A stretch of DNA of 64,000 bases from the NCBI RefSeq assembly GCF_014196425.1, contig NZ_JACIDR010000002.1, positions 62,001-126,000 on the forward strand. Reading direction: 5' to 3'. This DNA comes from Hansschlegelia beijingensis (GTDB taxonomy: Bacteria; Pseudomonadota; Alphaproteobacteria; Rhizobiales; Methylopilaceae). Made by a program: the position numbers and the translations under genes. Positions 44,232 to 51,928 of the stretch are shown piece by piece (the stretch's first letter is position 1; each line of letters starts with the position of its first letter). The notes under the pieces are model-generated. The model made no database searches, was not told where the DNA came from, and saw nothing but the letters and a program-made list of their open reading frames with translations.

Positions 44232-44621
44232 TCAGAGCGCCTTCGCGAGCAGATCCTCGATCCACTCCGGCTGCCTCTCGCCGACCGAGCGGGCGACCTC
44301 GCGCCCCTCCTTGAAGACGATCAGCGTGCTCTGCGCCCGCGCCTCCACCTTCCGCACGCTCGGCTGATCGCCGTCGAAGTCGATCTCGAACCCCTTCATG
44401 GCGGCGAAGCGCGGCTCGGCCAGAAGGCTGGCGAGGATCGGCTTCTGCGCCCGGCAGATCGGGCACCAGGCCGCGTGGATATGGACCAGCACCGGGCCGC
44501 CCTGCTTCAGCGCGGCGTCGAACGCCTCGGCGGAGAACGGCGCGATCGGGGCTGCGTGAGCGGCGCCCGACCACAGGGCGGCGCAGAGGCCGCCCAGAAG
44601 CGTCACGCGGCGGGTCAGCAT
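44232..44621 (-). CDS. Periplasmic thioredoxin-family protein
   Basis: A 129-residue exported thioredoxin-like protein with a signal peptide (about 1-23, ending AHA). The active site is HAAWCPICRAQKPIL near residue 52 (CPIC), with the cis-proline region replaced by a TLIVFKEGREVARS segment near 94. It is encoded between the CXXCW protein and CcdA genes and should pass electrons from CcdA to partner proteins. Confidence 0.9.
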   Translation of the reverse strand: MLTRRVTLLGGLCAALWSGAAHAAPIAPFSAEAFDAALKQGGPVLVHIHAAWCPICRAQKPILASLLAEPRFAAMKGFEIDFDGDQPSVRKVEARAQSTLIVFKEGREVARSVGERQPEWIEDLLAKAL

Positions 44622-44643
44622 TCGGGTCGCTCCTTGAGCCGCC

Positions 44644-45246
44644 TCACTGGCGCGCGGCGGGCGCGCCCTCGGCCTTGGCCGCGGCGGCCCAGACAGAGTC
44701 CGGCTTGATCACCGCGGTCGGCCGGTCGGACTCCTGCCAGCCCTGGACACCCTGCGGAAACCAGAACACGTTCTTGAATCCCCACCCGAGCAGCCGCTTG
44801 CCCATGTTCCAGCTGCCCCAGCAGTCGGGTTGGCAGAACGTCACCATCGGCCGGTCGAGCCGGCCGCCGGCGAGTTCGAGCACGCGCGCCTTGAGCGTCG
44901 CCTCCTGAGCCGGCGACAGATCTCCCGGCCCCGCGCCCGGAAACCAGGCCGAGCCCGGGATCGAGCGATGCTGCGGCGCCCAGACCGCGGTCTTCGGCAG
45001 CGTCGGCGGCTTCCGGTCGGCGGGACCGACATCGATCAGCACGGCGCCCTGCTCGATGAGCGCCGCCGCCCGGGCCACATCCACGACCTCCGCGCCCTTG
45101 AGCGTCGAGGGCGTGTAGCTCTGCATCGGCCCGGTCCAGAGGCCCTCGGGCTCCGGCGCCGAGCCCGGCCCGCCTGCGGCGTGCGCCGCCGTCGCGATCG
45201 CCAGCGCGACGCCCGCGAGCCGGGCTGCGCGCAACAGGCCGGACAT
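44644..45246 (-). CDS. PQQ-associated CXXCW-motif rhodanese-like protein
   Basis: A 200-residue exported protein (signal peptide about 1-23). It matches the TIGR03865 type seen beside PQQ-dependent dehydrogenases: GAEVVDVARAAALIEQGAVL near 52, then the signature FCQPDCWGSWNMGKRLLGWG near 138 and NVFWFPQGVQGW. The rhodanese-like fold and two cysteines point to sulfur or disulfide handling. Its ATG overlaps the SoxYZ-like stop by one base. Precise role unknown. Confidence 0.9.
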   Translation of the reverse strand: MSGLLRAARLAGVALAIATAAHAAGGPGSAPEPEGLWTGPMQSYTPSTLKGAEVVDVARAAALIEQGAVLIDVGPADRKPPTLPKTAVWAPQHRSIPGSAWFPGAGPGDLSPAQEATLKARVLELAGGRLDRPMVTFCQPDCWGSWNMGKRLLGWGFKNVFWFPQGVQGWQESDRPTAVIKPDSVWAAAAKAEGAPAARQ

Positions 45247-46055
45247 CAGTTGCTCTGCGTCGGGACGTCGAAGGTCTTTTCCCAATGGCCGTCTTCGGTG
45301 TCGGTCGCGGCGACCTTGATCTGCCCCTTGGCCTCGGGCTTGAAGCCGAACTCGATCACCGGATCCGTCGAGAGCGAGATGTCGCTCTCCAGCGTGAAGA
45401 CGTCCTTGTCGTTATAGGTGACCTTGATTTCCTTGATGTATCGCGCCGGCGTGTAGGCGCGGGTGATCTGGTCCATCTGCATGCCGTTGAAGTTCGGATG
45501 ACGGATCATCAGCGTCGCCTGGGCGCTCTTGCCCGGCGTGACCTCGTCCCGGACCTTGAGCCGCATCTCGCCCATGCCGCGCAACGCTTCCGCCTCGCTC
45601 GTACCCGCGGGCGCCGAGCAGCCGCCGCTCGCCTTCACGAAGCGGGCGGTCTGGAACAGCTTGCCGTCGGTGGTCTCCGCGACGGCGTGGACGTTCGTGT
45701 AGGTGTTGACGCGGGTCCGCAGCTTCAGCAGCCCGGCGTCGCCCGCAGGCCCGAACGTGACGCGCGCGGCGACCGGGCCCGGATTCTCGTCGATGACCAG
45801 CGTCAGCCCCTTGATGGAGGCCGGATCCGCTGTCTTGAGGGCCATCGGCACCAGCGAGGCGTCCTCGGCCCGCGCCGGAGCCTCTAGCGACACGACGTCC
45901 TTGGTCTCCTCGACCTTGCGGTCGCCGAAGACTTCCTGACGCAGACTGGTCCAGCGCTGGTCGCGCGCCGCCTCGTCATCGACCGCAAGAGCCGGCGTCA
46001 CGGCGAGCGCGGCGGCGAACAACGCCGCAGCGAGCGGCGCGAAGTCTCTGGTCAT
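45246..46055 (-). CDS. Quinoprotein dehydrogenase-associated SoxYZ-like carrier
   Basis: A 269-residue exported protein (signal peptide about 1-24), start chosen for GGAGG 5 bases upstream. It fuses a SoxY-like half (about 25-155, with the reactive cysteine in KASGGCSAP near 152) to a SoxZ-like half (about 165-268, with LMIRHPNFNGMQMDQ and VTYNDKDVFTLESDISLS). This is the TIGR04557 architecture, known next to PQQ enzymes. SoxYZ carries sulfur intermediates on its cysteine; the cargo here is unknown. First gene of the operon. Confidence 0.92.
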   Translation of the reverse strand: MTRDFAPLAAALFAAALAVTPALAVDDEAARDQRWTSLRQEVFGDRKVEETKDVVSLEAPARAEDASLVPMALKTADPASIKGLTLVIDENPGPVAARVTFGPAGDAGLLKLRTRVNTYTNVHAVAETTDGKLFQTARFVKASGGCSAPAGTSEAEALRGMGEMRLKVRDEVTPGKSAQATLMIRHPNFNGMQMDQITRAYTPARYIKEIKVTYNDKDVFTLESDISLSTDPVIEFGFKPEAKGQIKVAATDTEDGHWEKTFDVPTQSN

Positions 46056-46213
46056 GTCTTCCTCCGGGCGGCGATCTCGCGTCGCCTCTGTTACGGCTTC
46101 CCCGTAACGCGGCATTATAGCTCAGACGATACGCGCCGTCCCGCGCCTCCGTTACATGGCGAAGAGGCGGAGACGCCGGCCGAGGGGCCGCGCGCCTCCG
46201 CAGGAAGCCGACC

Positions 46214-46834
46214 TCAGAAGCGGGCCAGCCACTCGGTGGTGGCCGCGATGTCCGCCTGGCTCAGGCCGTGCCCCGCCGGCAGGGTGCGATGATCCACCTC
46301 CGCGCCTGCGGCGCGCAGCGTCCCGGCCAGCCTCCCGACGTCGTCGCCCGGAACGATCGGATCGAACGCGCCCGACAGCATCAGGACGGGAGTCCCCGAC
46401 AGATCCGCGGCCGGCGCGGCGGCGAGCGGGCTCATGGGGCGCAGCAGCGCCGCGCCCGCGAGCGCTTCCGGGCGAAGCAGCAGGACCGCGGCGGCGATGT
46501 TCGCGCCGTTGGAGAAGCCGAGCGCGACCGGCTTCTGCAGCCCGTAGGCGTCGCGCGCCTCGGCGACGAAATCCGCGAGGTCATGCGCGCGGCGGCGGAC
46601 ATCGTCCTCGTCGAACACGCCCTCCCGCAGTCGTCGGAAGAAGCGCGGCGCGCCGCCTTCGAGCACGTTTCCGCGCGGCGCGAGAAGCGCCGAGCCGGGG
46701 GCCAGCGCCCGCCCTAGGGGGAGCAGGTCGTTCTCGTCGCCGCCGGTGCCGTGCAGCAGGAGCAGCGGCGGGCGGGACGGGTCCGTCGCGGGGACGAAGT
46801 GATGAAGGTGACGGAAGGTCTCTGCGACCGTCAT
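46214..46834 (-). CDS. Phospholipase/carboxylesterase-type hydrolase (MhqD-like)
   Basis: A 206-residue alpha/beta hydrolase; ATG 46834 has GGAGG 6 bases upstream. PPLLLLHGTGGDENDLLPLG near residue 22 is the oxyanion region; the nucleophile serine is in ALGFSNGANIAAAV near 112; the acid is in SGAFDPIVP near 155; the histidine in LPAGHGLSQAD near 189. It follows the ring-cleaving dioxygenase gene by 74 bp, as MhqD follows MhqO in Bacillus, where the products detoxify hydroquinones. That role is inferred here. Confidence 0.87.
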   Translation of the reverse strand: MTVAETFRHLHHFVPATDPSRPPLLLLHGTGGDENDLLPLGRALAPGSALLAPRGNVLEGGAPRFFRRLREGVFDEDDVRRRAHDLADFVAEARDAYGLQKPVALGFSNGANIAAAVLLLRPEALAGAALLRPMSPLAAAPAADLSGTPVLMLSGAFDPIVPGDDVGRLAGTLRAAGAEVDHRTLPAGHGLSQADIAATTEWLARF

Positions 46835-46908
46835 GGCGAACCTCCGGCCGCGACCGCGGCCCAAGCTGGAGAGAAGGCGGCGGGCGCAGGACGCGCCCGC
46901 CGGAACGT

Positions 46909-47862
46909 TCAGCCGACCGGCTCCGCCGCCGCGTCGGCGAGCGGCGGAAGCGCCGCCTCGATGCGCGCCCGGTGCGGCTCCAGGAACTTCGGCAGCTTGA
47001 GCGACCGCCCGAGTTCGTCCGCCGGCTCGTCCACCGCGAAGCCCGGAACGTCGGTGGCGATCTCGAACAGCACGCCGCCGGGCTCCCGGAAGTAGACGGA
47101 CCGGAAGTAGTCGCGGTCCTTCTGCTCCGTGGTCGGGACGCCGTGGACCCGCGCGAGCTTCTCGGCCATCGCCGCCTGCTCGGCGTCGTCCGCCGCCCGG
47201 AAGGCGATGTGGTGGACGGCGCCCGCGCCGGGCCTGCCGGGAAGGAAGCCCGGCGCGGCCCTGAGGTCGATCACGTCGCCCATGCCGTCGCCGGCCCGGA
47301 ACCTGGTGGTCGCTCCCTCGGCCCGCTCCTCGGCGTAGCCGAACACGCCCGTCAGGATCGCGGCCGTTCCGGCGATGTCCTCGAGCAGCAGGCTGACGCC
47401 GTGGAAGCCGCGGATCGCATGCTCGGCCGGCACGTCCCCGCCGCTCCAGGCGGGCTCCGCCTCGGCGCCCGGGACCGCCACGAGCGCGAGCCGCATGCCG
47501 TCCGGGTCCCGGAACGGCAGCACGGTCTCGCCGAAGCGGGTCTCGGGCGCCTCATGCCGCACGCCCTGGGCGACGAAGCGGTGGGTCCAGAAGCCGATCG
47601 CGGATTCCGGGACGCGCAGCGCCGTCTCCTGCGTCTCGCCGACGCCGAGCCTGCCGGGCGCGACATGCGCCCAGGGGAAGAAGGTCAGGATCGAGCCCGG
47701 GGAGCCGTCCCGGTCGCCATAGTAGAGATGGTACGTGCCGGGATCGTCGAAATTGACGGTCTTCTTGACCATCCGCATGCCCAGCACGCGGGTGTAGAAG
47801 TCGACGTTGCGCCGGGCGGAGCCGGCGATCGCGGTGACGTGGTGGATGCCGTTGTGAGCCAT
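46909..47862 (-). CDS. Ring-cleaving dioxygenase, VOC/glyoxalase superfamily (MhqO-like)
   Basis: A 317-residue protein with four beta-alpha-beta-beta-beta modules. Metal ligands are likely His in GIHHVTAIAGSARRNVDFY (residue 7-8), His in AVHHIAFRAADDAE near 217, and Glu in GGVLFEIATDVPGF near 266. Such proteins are Fe(II) extradiol-type dioxygenases acting on hydroquinone-like rings. It is divergent from a LysR regulator and in line with the MhqD-like hydrolase. Confidence 0.9.
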   Translation of the reverse strand: MAHNGIHHVTAIAGSARRNVDFYTRVLGMRMVKKTVNFDDPGTYHLYYGDRDGSPGSILTFFPWAHVAPGRLGVGETQETALRVPESAIGFWTHRFVAQGVRHEAPETRFGETVLPFRDPDGMRLALVAVPGAEAEPAWSGGDVPAEHAIRGFHGVSLLLEDIAGTAAILTGVFGYAEERAEGATTRFRAGDGMGDVIDLRAAPGFLPGRPGAGAVHHIAFRAADDAEQAAMAEKLARVHGVPTTEQKDRDYFRSVYFREPGGVLFEIATDVPGFAVDEPADELGRSLKLPKFLEPHRARIEAALPPLADAAAEPVG

Positions 47863-47953
47863 TGCAGCGCTCCGATGTCGTGGCGCCGTCTGCGCCTGTG
47901 CAAAGCAAGGTGGCCCTGCCGCTCGCGCTTCGCATCCTTTCCAGCTTGATCAT

Positions 47954-47973
47954 GCGCAAGATTCATATTGCGC
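47954..47973. promoter_or_regulatory. Palindrome in the dioxygenase/LysR divergent promoter
   Basis: GCGCAA and TTGCGC arms flank eight AT-rich bases, 59 bp before the LysR start and about 92 bp before the dioxygenase start. The location suits a LysR-family binding site. Confidence 0.5.
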
Positions 47974-48032
47974 GTAGAGTGATGATACTGCTTTGATGCA
48001 AATCATCCGCTGAAAACTCAACTGGTGCGCAG

Positions 48033-48977
48033 ATGGCCGACCTGTTCCGCTCGCTCTCCTGGGATGATCTGCGTCTGGTCAAGGCGATCGCCGAGGCGCG
48101 CGGCATGCCGGGCGCGGCGGCGGCGCTCGGGCTCAACCACTCGACCGTGTTTCGCAGGCTTGGCCAGATCGAGACCACGCTCGGGGTCACGCTGTTCGAG
48201 CGGCGCCGCAACGGCTACGGGCTCACCCCGGCGGGCGAGGAGATGACGCGCCTCGCCGCCGAGGTCGAGGACCGCATCGCGGCCTTCTCCCGGCGCATCG
48301 AGGGCCGCGCGATCTCGCCGGCCGGCGATCTCCGGGTCGCGACCAACGACACCTTGCTGATCCACCTGCTGACGCCGCTGTTCGCGCGCTTCCAGCAGGC
48401 GTGCCCGGACATCCGCCTCGACGTCGTGATCGGCAACCCCGCGCTCAACCTGTCCAAGCGCGACGCGGACGTCGCGATCCGGGCGACTGACAGCCCGCCT
48501 GACAACCTCGTCGGGCGGCGGGTGGCGCGCATCGCATGGGCGCTCTACGGGCGGGCGGCCGACTTCCCGGACCCTGACGCGCTGCCGGACCTCGCCGCGC
48601 TCAAGATGCGGCCATGGGTGTCGCTCGGCGAGGAGCTGACCGGGCTGAAGGTCGTCAGGTTCGCACGCGAAAACATACCGGAGGCCAGGCTGCGCTACCG
48701 GACCAACACGGTGCTTGGCCTCGCCGAGGCGGTCGAGGCCGGGCTCGGCGTCGGCCACATCCCATGCTTCATCGCCGAGACGCGGCCCGCCTTGATCCGG
48801 CTCGCCCCGCCGGACCCAGCCTTCGCGGCCGATCTCTGGATCCTGACCCATCCCGATCTGCGGCAGTCGCCGCGGGTGCGGGCGTTCATGGACCTGATGG
48901 GCGCGGAACTCGCGGCCGCCCGCCCGCTCCTCGAAGGCGCCGGGCTTCCGGACGGCGGAAGCGCCGGAACCGACTGA
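48033..48977 (+). CDS. LysR-family transcriptional regulator
   Basis: A 314-residue regulator. The N-terminal helix-turn-helix (about 10-68) reads LRLVKAIAEARGMPGAAAAL and then HSTVFRRLGQIETTLGVTLF; the effector domain spans about 95-295. HSTVFRRL instead of the commoner QSAVSRQI places it with the LysR subgroup often opposite detoxification genes. It is divergent from the MhqO/MhqD-like pair and probably controls it. Confidence 0.9.
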   Translation: MADLFRSLSWDDLRLVKAIAEARGMPGAAAALGLNHSTVFRRLGQIETTLGVTLFERRRNGYGLTPAGEEMTRLAAEVEDRIAAFSRRIEGRAISPAGDLRVATNDTLLIHLLTPLFARFQQACPDIRLDVVIGNPALNLSKRDADVAIRATDSPPDNLVGRRVARIAWALYGRAADFPDPDALPDLAALKMRPWVSLGEELTGLKVVRFARENIPEARLRYRTNTVLGLAEAVEAGLGVGHIPCFIAETRPALIRLAPPDPAFAADLWILTHPDLRQSPRVRAFMDLMGAELAAARPLLEGAGLPDGGSAGTD

Positions 48978-49020
48978 CGGTCACGGTGTTCCCCAACCTC
49001 TTGCAACGGGGTTGGCGGTG

Positions 49021-50022
49021 ATGAACCAGGGAAACGGGCCGGTCGTCGTGGTGACGGGCGCGAGCGCAGGCGTCGGGCGGGCGATCGCGGTGCGGTTCGC
49101 CGAAGCGGGCTTCCGGCTCGGGCTGATCGCGCGCGACGCGACAGCGCTCGAGGACCTCCGCGAGGAATGCGCGCGTCGCGGCGCACACGCCCTGCCGATC
49201 GCGGCGGACGTCGCAGACGCCCCGGCGATGTTCGCGGCCGCCGAGCGCATCGAGGCGGAGCTCGGCCCTATCCGCATCTGGATCAACGACGCGATGGAAA
49301 CGGTGTTCTCCCGCTTCGGCGAGATGACGCCCGAGGAGTTCCGGCGCGTGACCGAGGTGACCTATCTGGGCTTCGTGCACGGCACGATGGCGGCGCTCCG
49401 GCGCATGCGCGTGCGGGATCGGGGCACGATCATCCAGATCGGCTCCGCCCTCGCCTATCGGGGCATCCCCCTGCAGTCCGCCTATTGCGGCGCCAAGCAC
49501 GCGATCCGCGGCTTCACCGAATCCGTGCGCTCAGAACTGATCCACGACAGGTCCGCCGTGCGGCTCGTGATGGTGGATCTCCCCGCCGTCAACACGCCGC
49601 AGTTCGGGTGGGCCCGCGCCCATCTCGAGAAAGCGCCGCGGCCGATGGGCGCTCCCACTCAGCCCGAACTCATTGCCGAGGCGGTGTTCCGCGCCGCCCA
49701 CGGGAACCGCTCCGACTACTGGATCGGCTGGACGACCGCGCTCACGGTTCTGGGCAACGCGGTCCTGCCGGGGTTCATGGATCGCTATCTGGCCAGGGCC
49801 GTCGAGGGCCAGCAGAGCGACGAGCCGATCGCGCCGGACCGCCGCGACAACCTGCAGGAGCCCGTTCCGGGCCGCCATCGCACGGAGGGATCGTTCTCCG
49901 CGGAGGCGACCGCAGGGGCGCCGCTCATGGCCGCCAATGCGGTCCGGGTCGGCGTGGTGGCCGCGGGCGCCCTGCTGTTCGCGGGGCTCGGCGCCGCGAT
50001 CGCCGCAGCGCGGCGGCGCTGA
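49021..50022 (+). CDS. Short-chain dehydrogenase with a C-terminal membrane anchor
   Basis: A 333-residue SDR; ATG 49021 chosen (a TTG at 49012 is open). Cofactor motif VVVTGASAGVGRAIA is near residue 9, catalytic serine in IQIGSALAYRG near 140, and YxxxK in SAYCGAKHAIRG near 156. The usual NNAG motif is INDAM (near 88), a known variant in this subgroup. A C-terminal hydrophobic helix (VGVVAAGALLFAGLGAAIAA) could anchor it. Substrate unknown. Confidence 0.85.
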   Translation: MNQGNGPVVVVTGASAGVGRAIAVRFAEAGFRLGLIARDATALEDLREECARRGAHALPIAADVADAPAMFAAAERIEAELGPIRIWINDAMETVFSRFGEMTPEEFRRVTEVTYLGFVHGTMAALRRMRVRDRGTIIQIGSALAYRGIPLQSAYCGAKHAIRGFTESVRSELIHDRSAVRLVMVDLPAVNTPQFGWARAHLEKAPRPMGAPTQPELIAEAVFRAAHGNRSDYWIGWTTALTVLGNAVLPGFMDRYLARAVEGQQSDEPIAPDRRDNLQEPVPGRHRTEGSFSAEATAGAPLMAANAVRVGVVAAGALLFAGLGAAIAAARRR

Positions 50023-50044
50023 CGCCTCCCCCAACGGTCGGTCG

Positions 50045-50524
50045 TCAGGGCGCGGCGTGCAGCGCAGGCGTCTCCACGACCGACGCCGCGAGGCTCAGAC
50101 GGGCCTCCATCGCGGGCCGGTTCGCGCCCCCGATCAGGTCCGCCAGCGTCTTGCCGTCCAGTGCGGCCATGAAGGCGCCGAGCGCTTCGCACAGAAGGCC
50201 CTGGAGCCGACAGACATTGATCAGCGCGCAGCCCGGACCGTCGGCCTGGAAGCAGGCCACCAGGGCGAGGTCCTCCTCGGTGAAGCGAACGACGTCGCCG
50301 ACCCTGATCTCCTCGGGAGCGCGCGCCAGCCGGAGGCCGCCGCCCTTGCCGCGCGCGGTCTGAACAAAGCCTCCGCGGCCGAGCTTGTGGATCACCTTGA
50401 CGAGGTGGTTCTCGGAAATCCGGTGCGCCTCCGCGATCTCCCGGATCGAGACGCGCCGATCGTGGCGCAGGCCGAGATAGATCAGCGCGCGCAGGGCGTA
50501 GTCGGTGTGGAGCGTGAGGCGCAT
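50045..50524 (-). CDS. nsrR: Rrf2-family nitric-oxide-sensing repressor NsrR
   Basis: A 159-residue [Fe-S] repressor that loses DNA binding on reacting with nitric oxide. The helix-turn-helix starts MRLTLHTDYALRALIYLGL and includes SIREIAEAHRISENHLVKVI. Three cysteines in ACFQADGPGCALINVCRLQG (near 90-106) would ligate the cluster. It is divergent from hmp with two NsrR-type palindromes between them, giving strong support for both identity and target. Confidence 0.92.
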   Translation of the reverse strand: MRLTLHTDYALRALIYLGLRHDRRVSIREIAEAHRISENHLVKVIHKLGRGGFVQTARGKGGGLRLARAPEEIRVGDVVRFTEEDLALVACFQADGPGCALINVCRLQGLLCEALGAFMAALDGKTLADLIGGANRPAMEARLSLAASVVETPALHAAP

Positions 50525-50529
50525 TGTTG

Positions 50530-50552
50530 AAGGTATATTGGCTTTACACCTT
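50530..50552. promoter_or_regulatory. NsrR box near the nsrR start
   Basis: A 23 bp imperfect palindrome with AAGGT and ACCTT ends, seven of the first eight outer base pairs matching. It lies just 6 bp before the nsrR ATG, where bound repressor would block its own transcription. Confidence 0.55.
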
Positions 50553-50568
50553 TTATCCAAGCCTCTAG

Positions 50569-50591
50569 AAGATGTGCGGGCGGCACATCTT
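50569..50591. promoter_or_regulatory. NsrR box near the hmp start
   Basis: Nine-base arms AAGATGTGC and GCACATCTT are perfectly complementary around a five-base centre, 23 bp in all, closely matching the established NsrR pattern (AAGATG..., CATCTT). It lies 12 bp before the hmp ATG, overlapping the likely promoter or start of transcription. Confidence 0.8.
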
Positions 50592-50603
50592 TCGGGGGAG
50601 CGA

Positions 50604-51818
50604 ATGGCAAGAGAACTCAGCGGGCCGACGATCAGCCTCGTCAAGGCGACCGTCCCGGCCCTGCAGGCGCATGGGCTCGACATCACCCGGCGGATGTATG
50701 AGCGGCTGTTCCAGAACGCGGAGATCCGCGAGCTCTTCAACCAGTCGCATCACGGCGAGACCGGCTCGCAGCCGCAGGCGCTTGCGGGGGCCGTGCTGGC
50801 CTATGCCCAGAACATCGACAATCTCGGCGCCCTGGCCGGCGCGGTCGAGCGCATCGCCCAGAAGCATGTCGGGCTGAACATCCTGCCCGAGCACTATCCG
50901 CATGTCGCAGAGGCGCTGCTCGCCGCGATCAAGGACGTCCTCGGCGAAGCCGCCACGCCCGAGATCCTGGCGGCGTGGGGAGAGGCCTACTGGTTCCTCG
51001 CCGAGATCCTGATCGGGCGCGAGAGCCAGATCTATGCCGAGCACGCCGCTGCGCCCGGCGGCTGGGTCGGGTGGCGCGATTTCGTCGTCGCCGAGAAGCG
51101 TCGCGAGAGCGACGTCATCACCTCGTTCGTGCTGAAGCCCGCCGACGGCGGCAAGACGGCTGCGCACCGGCCCGGGCAGTATCTGACCCTGTGGCTGGCG
51201 GTTCCGGGCGGCGCGCCGCTGAAGCGGAACTACACCATCTCCTCCGCGCCTGGCGATGACGGGTACCGCATCTCGGTCAAGCGCGAGCCTCAGGGCGCCG
51301 CTTCGAACTGGCTGCATGAGGAAGCGCGGCCGGGCGACCGGCTGAAGGTTGCAGCCCCGGCAGGCGAGTTCGTGCTGCCGGAGACCGCCGAGCGGCCCGT
51401 CGTGCTGGTCAGCGGCGGCGTGGGCCTCACCCCGATGGTCAGCATGCTGGGCGCGCTCGCCCGGCAGAGCGCCGGCCATGCCGTCCACTTCGTCCATGGC
51501 GCCATGTCGGGCGCGACCCACGCGCTCGGCGACGAGGTGCGGGCGCTGGCGAAAGCCTCCGGCGGCCGCATCCGCACGACCTTCTTCTACGAGAAGCCGC
51601 GCGCGCAGGACGTGCAGGGCGAGGCCTATGACGAAGCCGGCCTGGTCACGCCGGACTGGCTGGCCCGCCACACGCCGCTGAACGACGCGGACTATTTCCT
51701 GTGCGGGCCCCGCGCCTTCCTGCGCGCCTTCGTGAACGGGCTCGTCAGCCACGGCGTGCCCCCATCGCGGATCCACTACGAGTTCTTCGGTCCCGCCGAC
51801 GAACTGCTCGCCGCCTGA
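50604..51818 (+). CDS. hmp: Nitric oxide dioxygenase (flavohemoglobin)
   Basis: It oxidises nitric oxide to nitrate with O2 and NAD(P)H. 404 residues; ATG 50604 after GGGGGAG. The globin domain (about 1-140) has LFNQSHHGETGSQPQALAGA and the proximal histidine in QKHVGLNILPEHY near 90. The FAD domain (about 150-260) has PGQYLTLWL and KRNYTISSAP; the NAD domain has VVLVSGGVGLTPMVSML near 268. Controlled by NsrR, as its operator shows. Confidence 0.97.
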   Translation: MARELSGPTISLVKATVPALQAHGLDITRRMYERLFQNAEIRELFNQSHHGETGSQPQALAGAVLAYAQNIDNLGALAGAVERIAQKHVGLNILPEHYPHVAEALLAAIKDVLGEAATPEILAAWGEAYWFLAEILIGRESQIYAEHAAAPGGWVGWRDFVVAEKRRESDVITSFVLKPADGGKTAAHRPGQYLTLWLAVPGGAPLKRNYTISSAPGDDGYRISVKREPQGAASNWLHEEARPGDRLKVAAPAGEFVLPETAERPVVLVSGGVGLTPMVSMLGALARQSAGHAVHFVHGAMSGATHALGDEVRALAKASGGRIRTTFFYEKPRAQDVQGEAYDEAGLVTPDWLARHTPLNDADYFLCGPRAFLRAFVNGLVSHGVPPSRIHYEFFGPADELLAA

Positions 51819-51928
51819 GCTCTCCAGAAGCCGTCCAGCGCCCGGCCGCGCCGGCGCCTCATGACCGTCCGGCCACACGCCGATCTCGCGCCGCGTGGGC
51901 TCTCTGCCTGCGGCCTCCAGGAGGAGCG

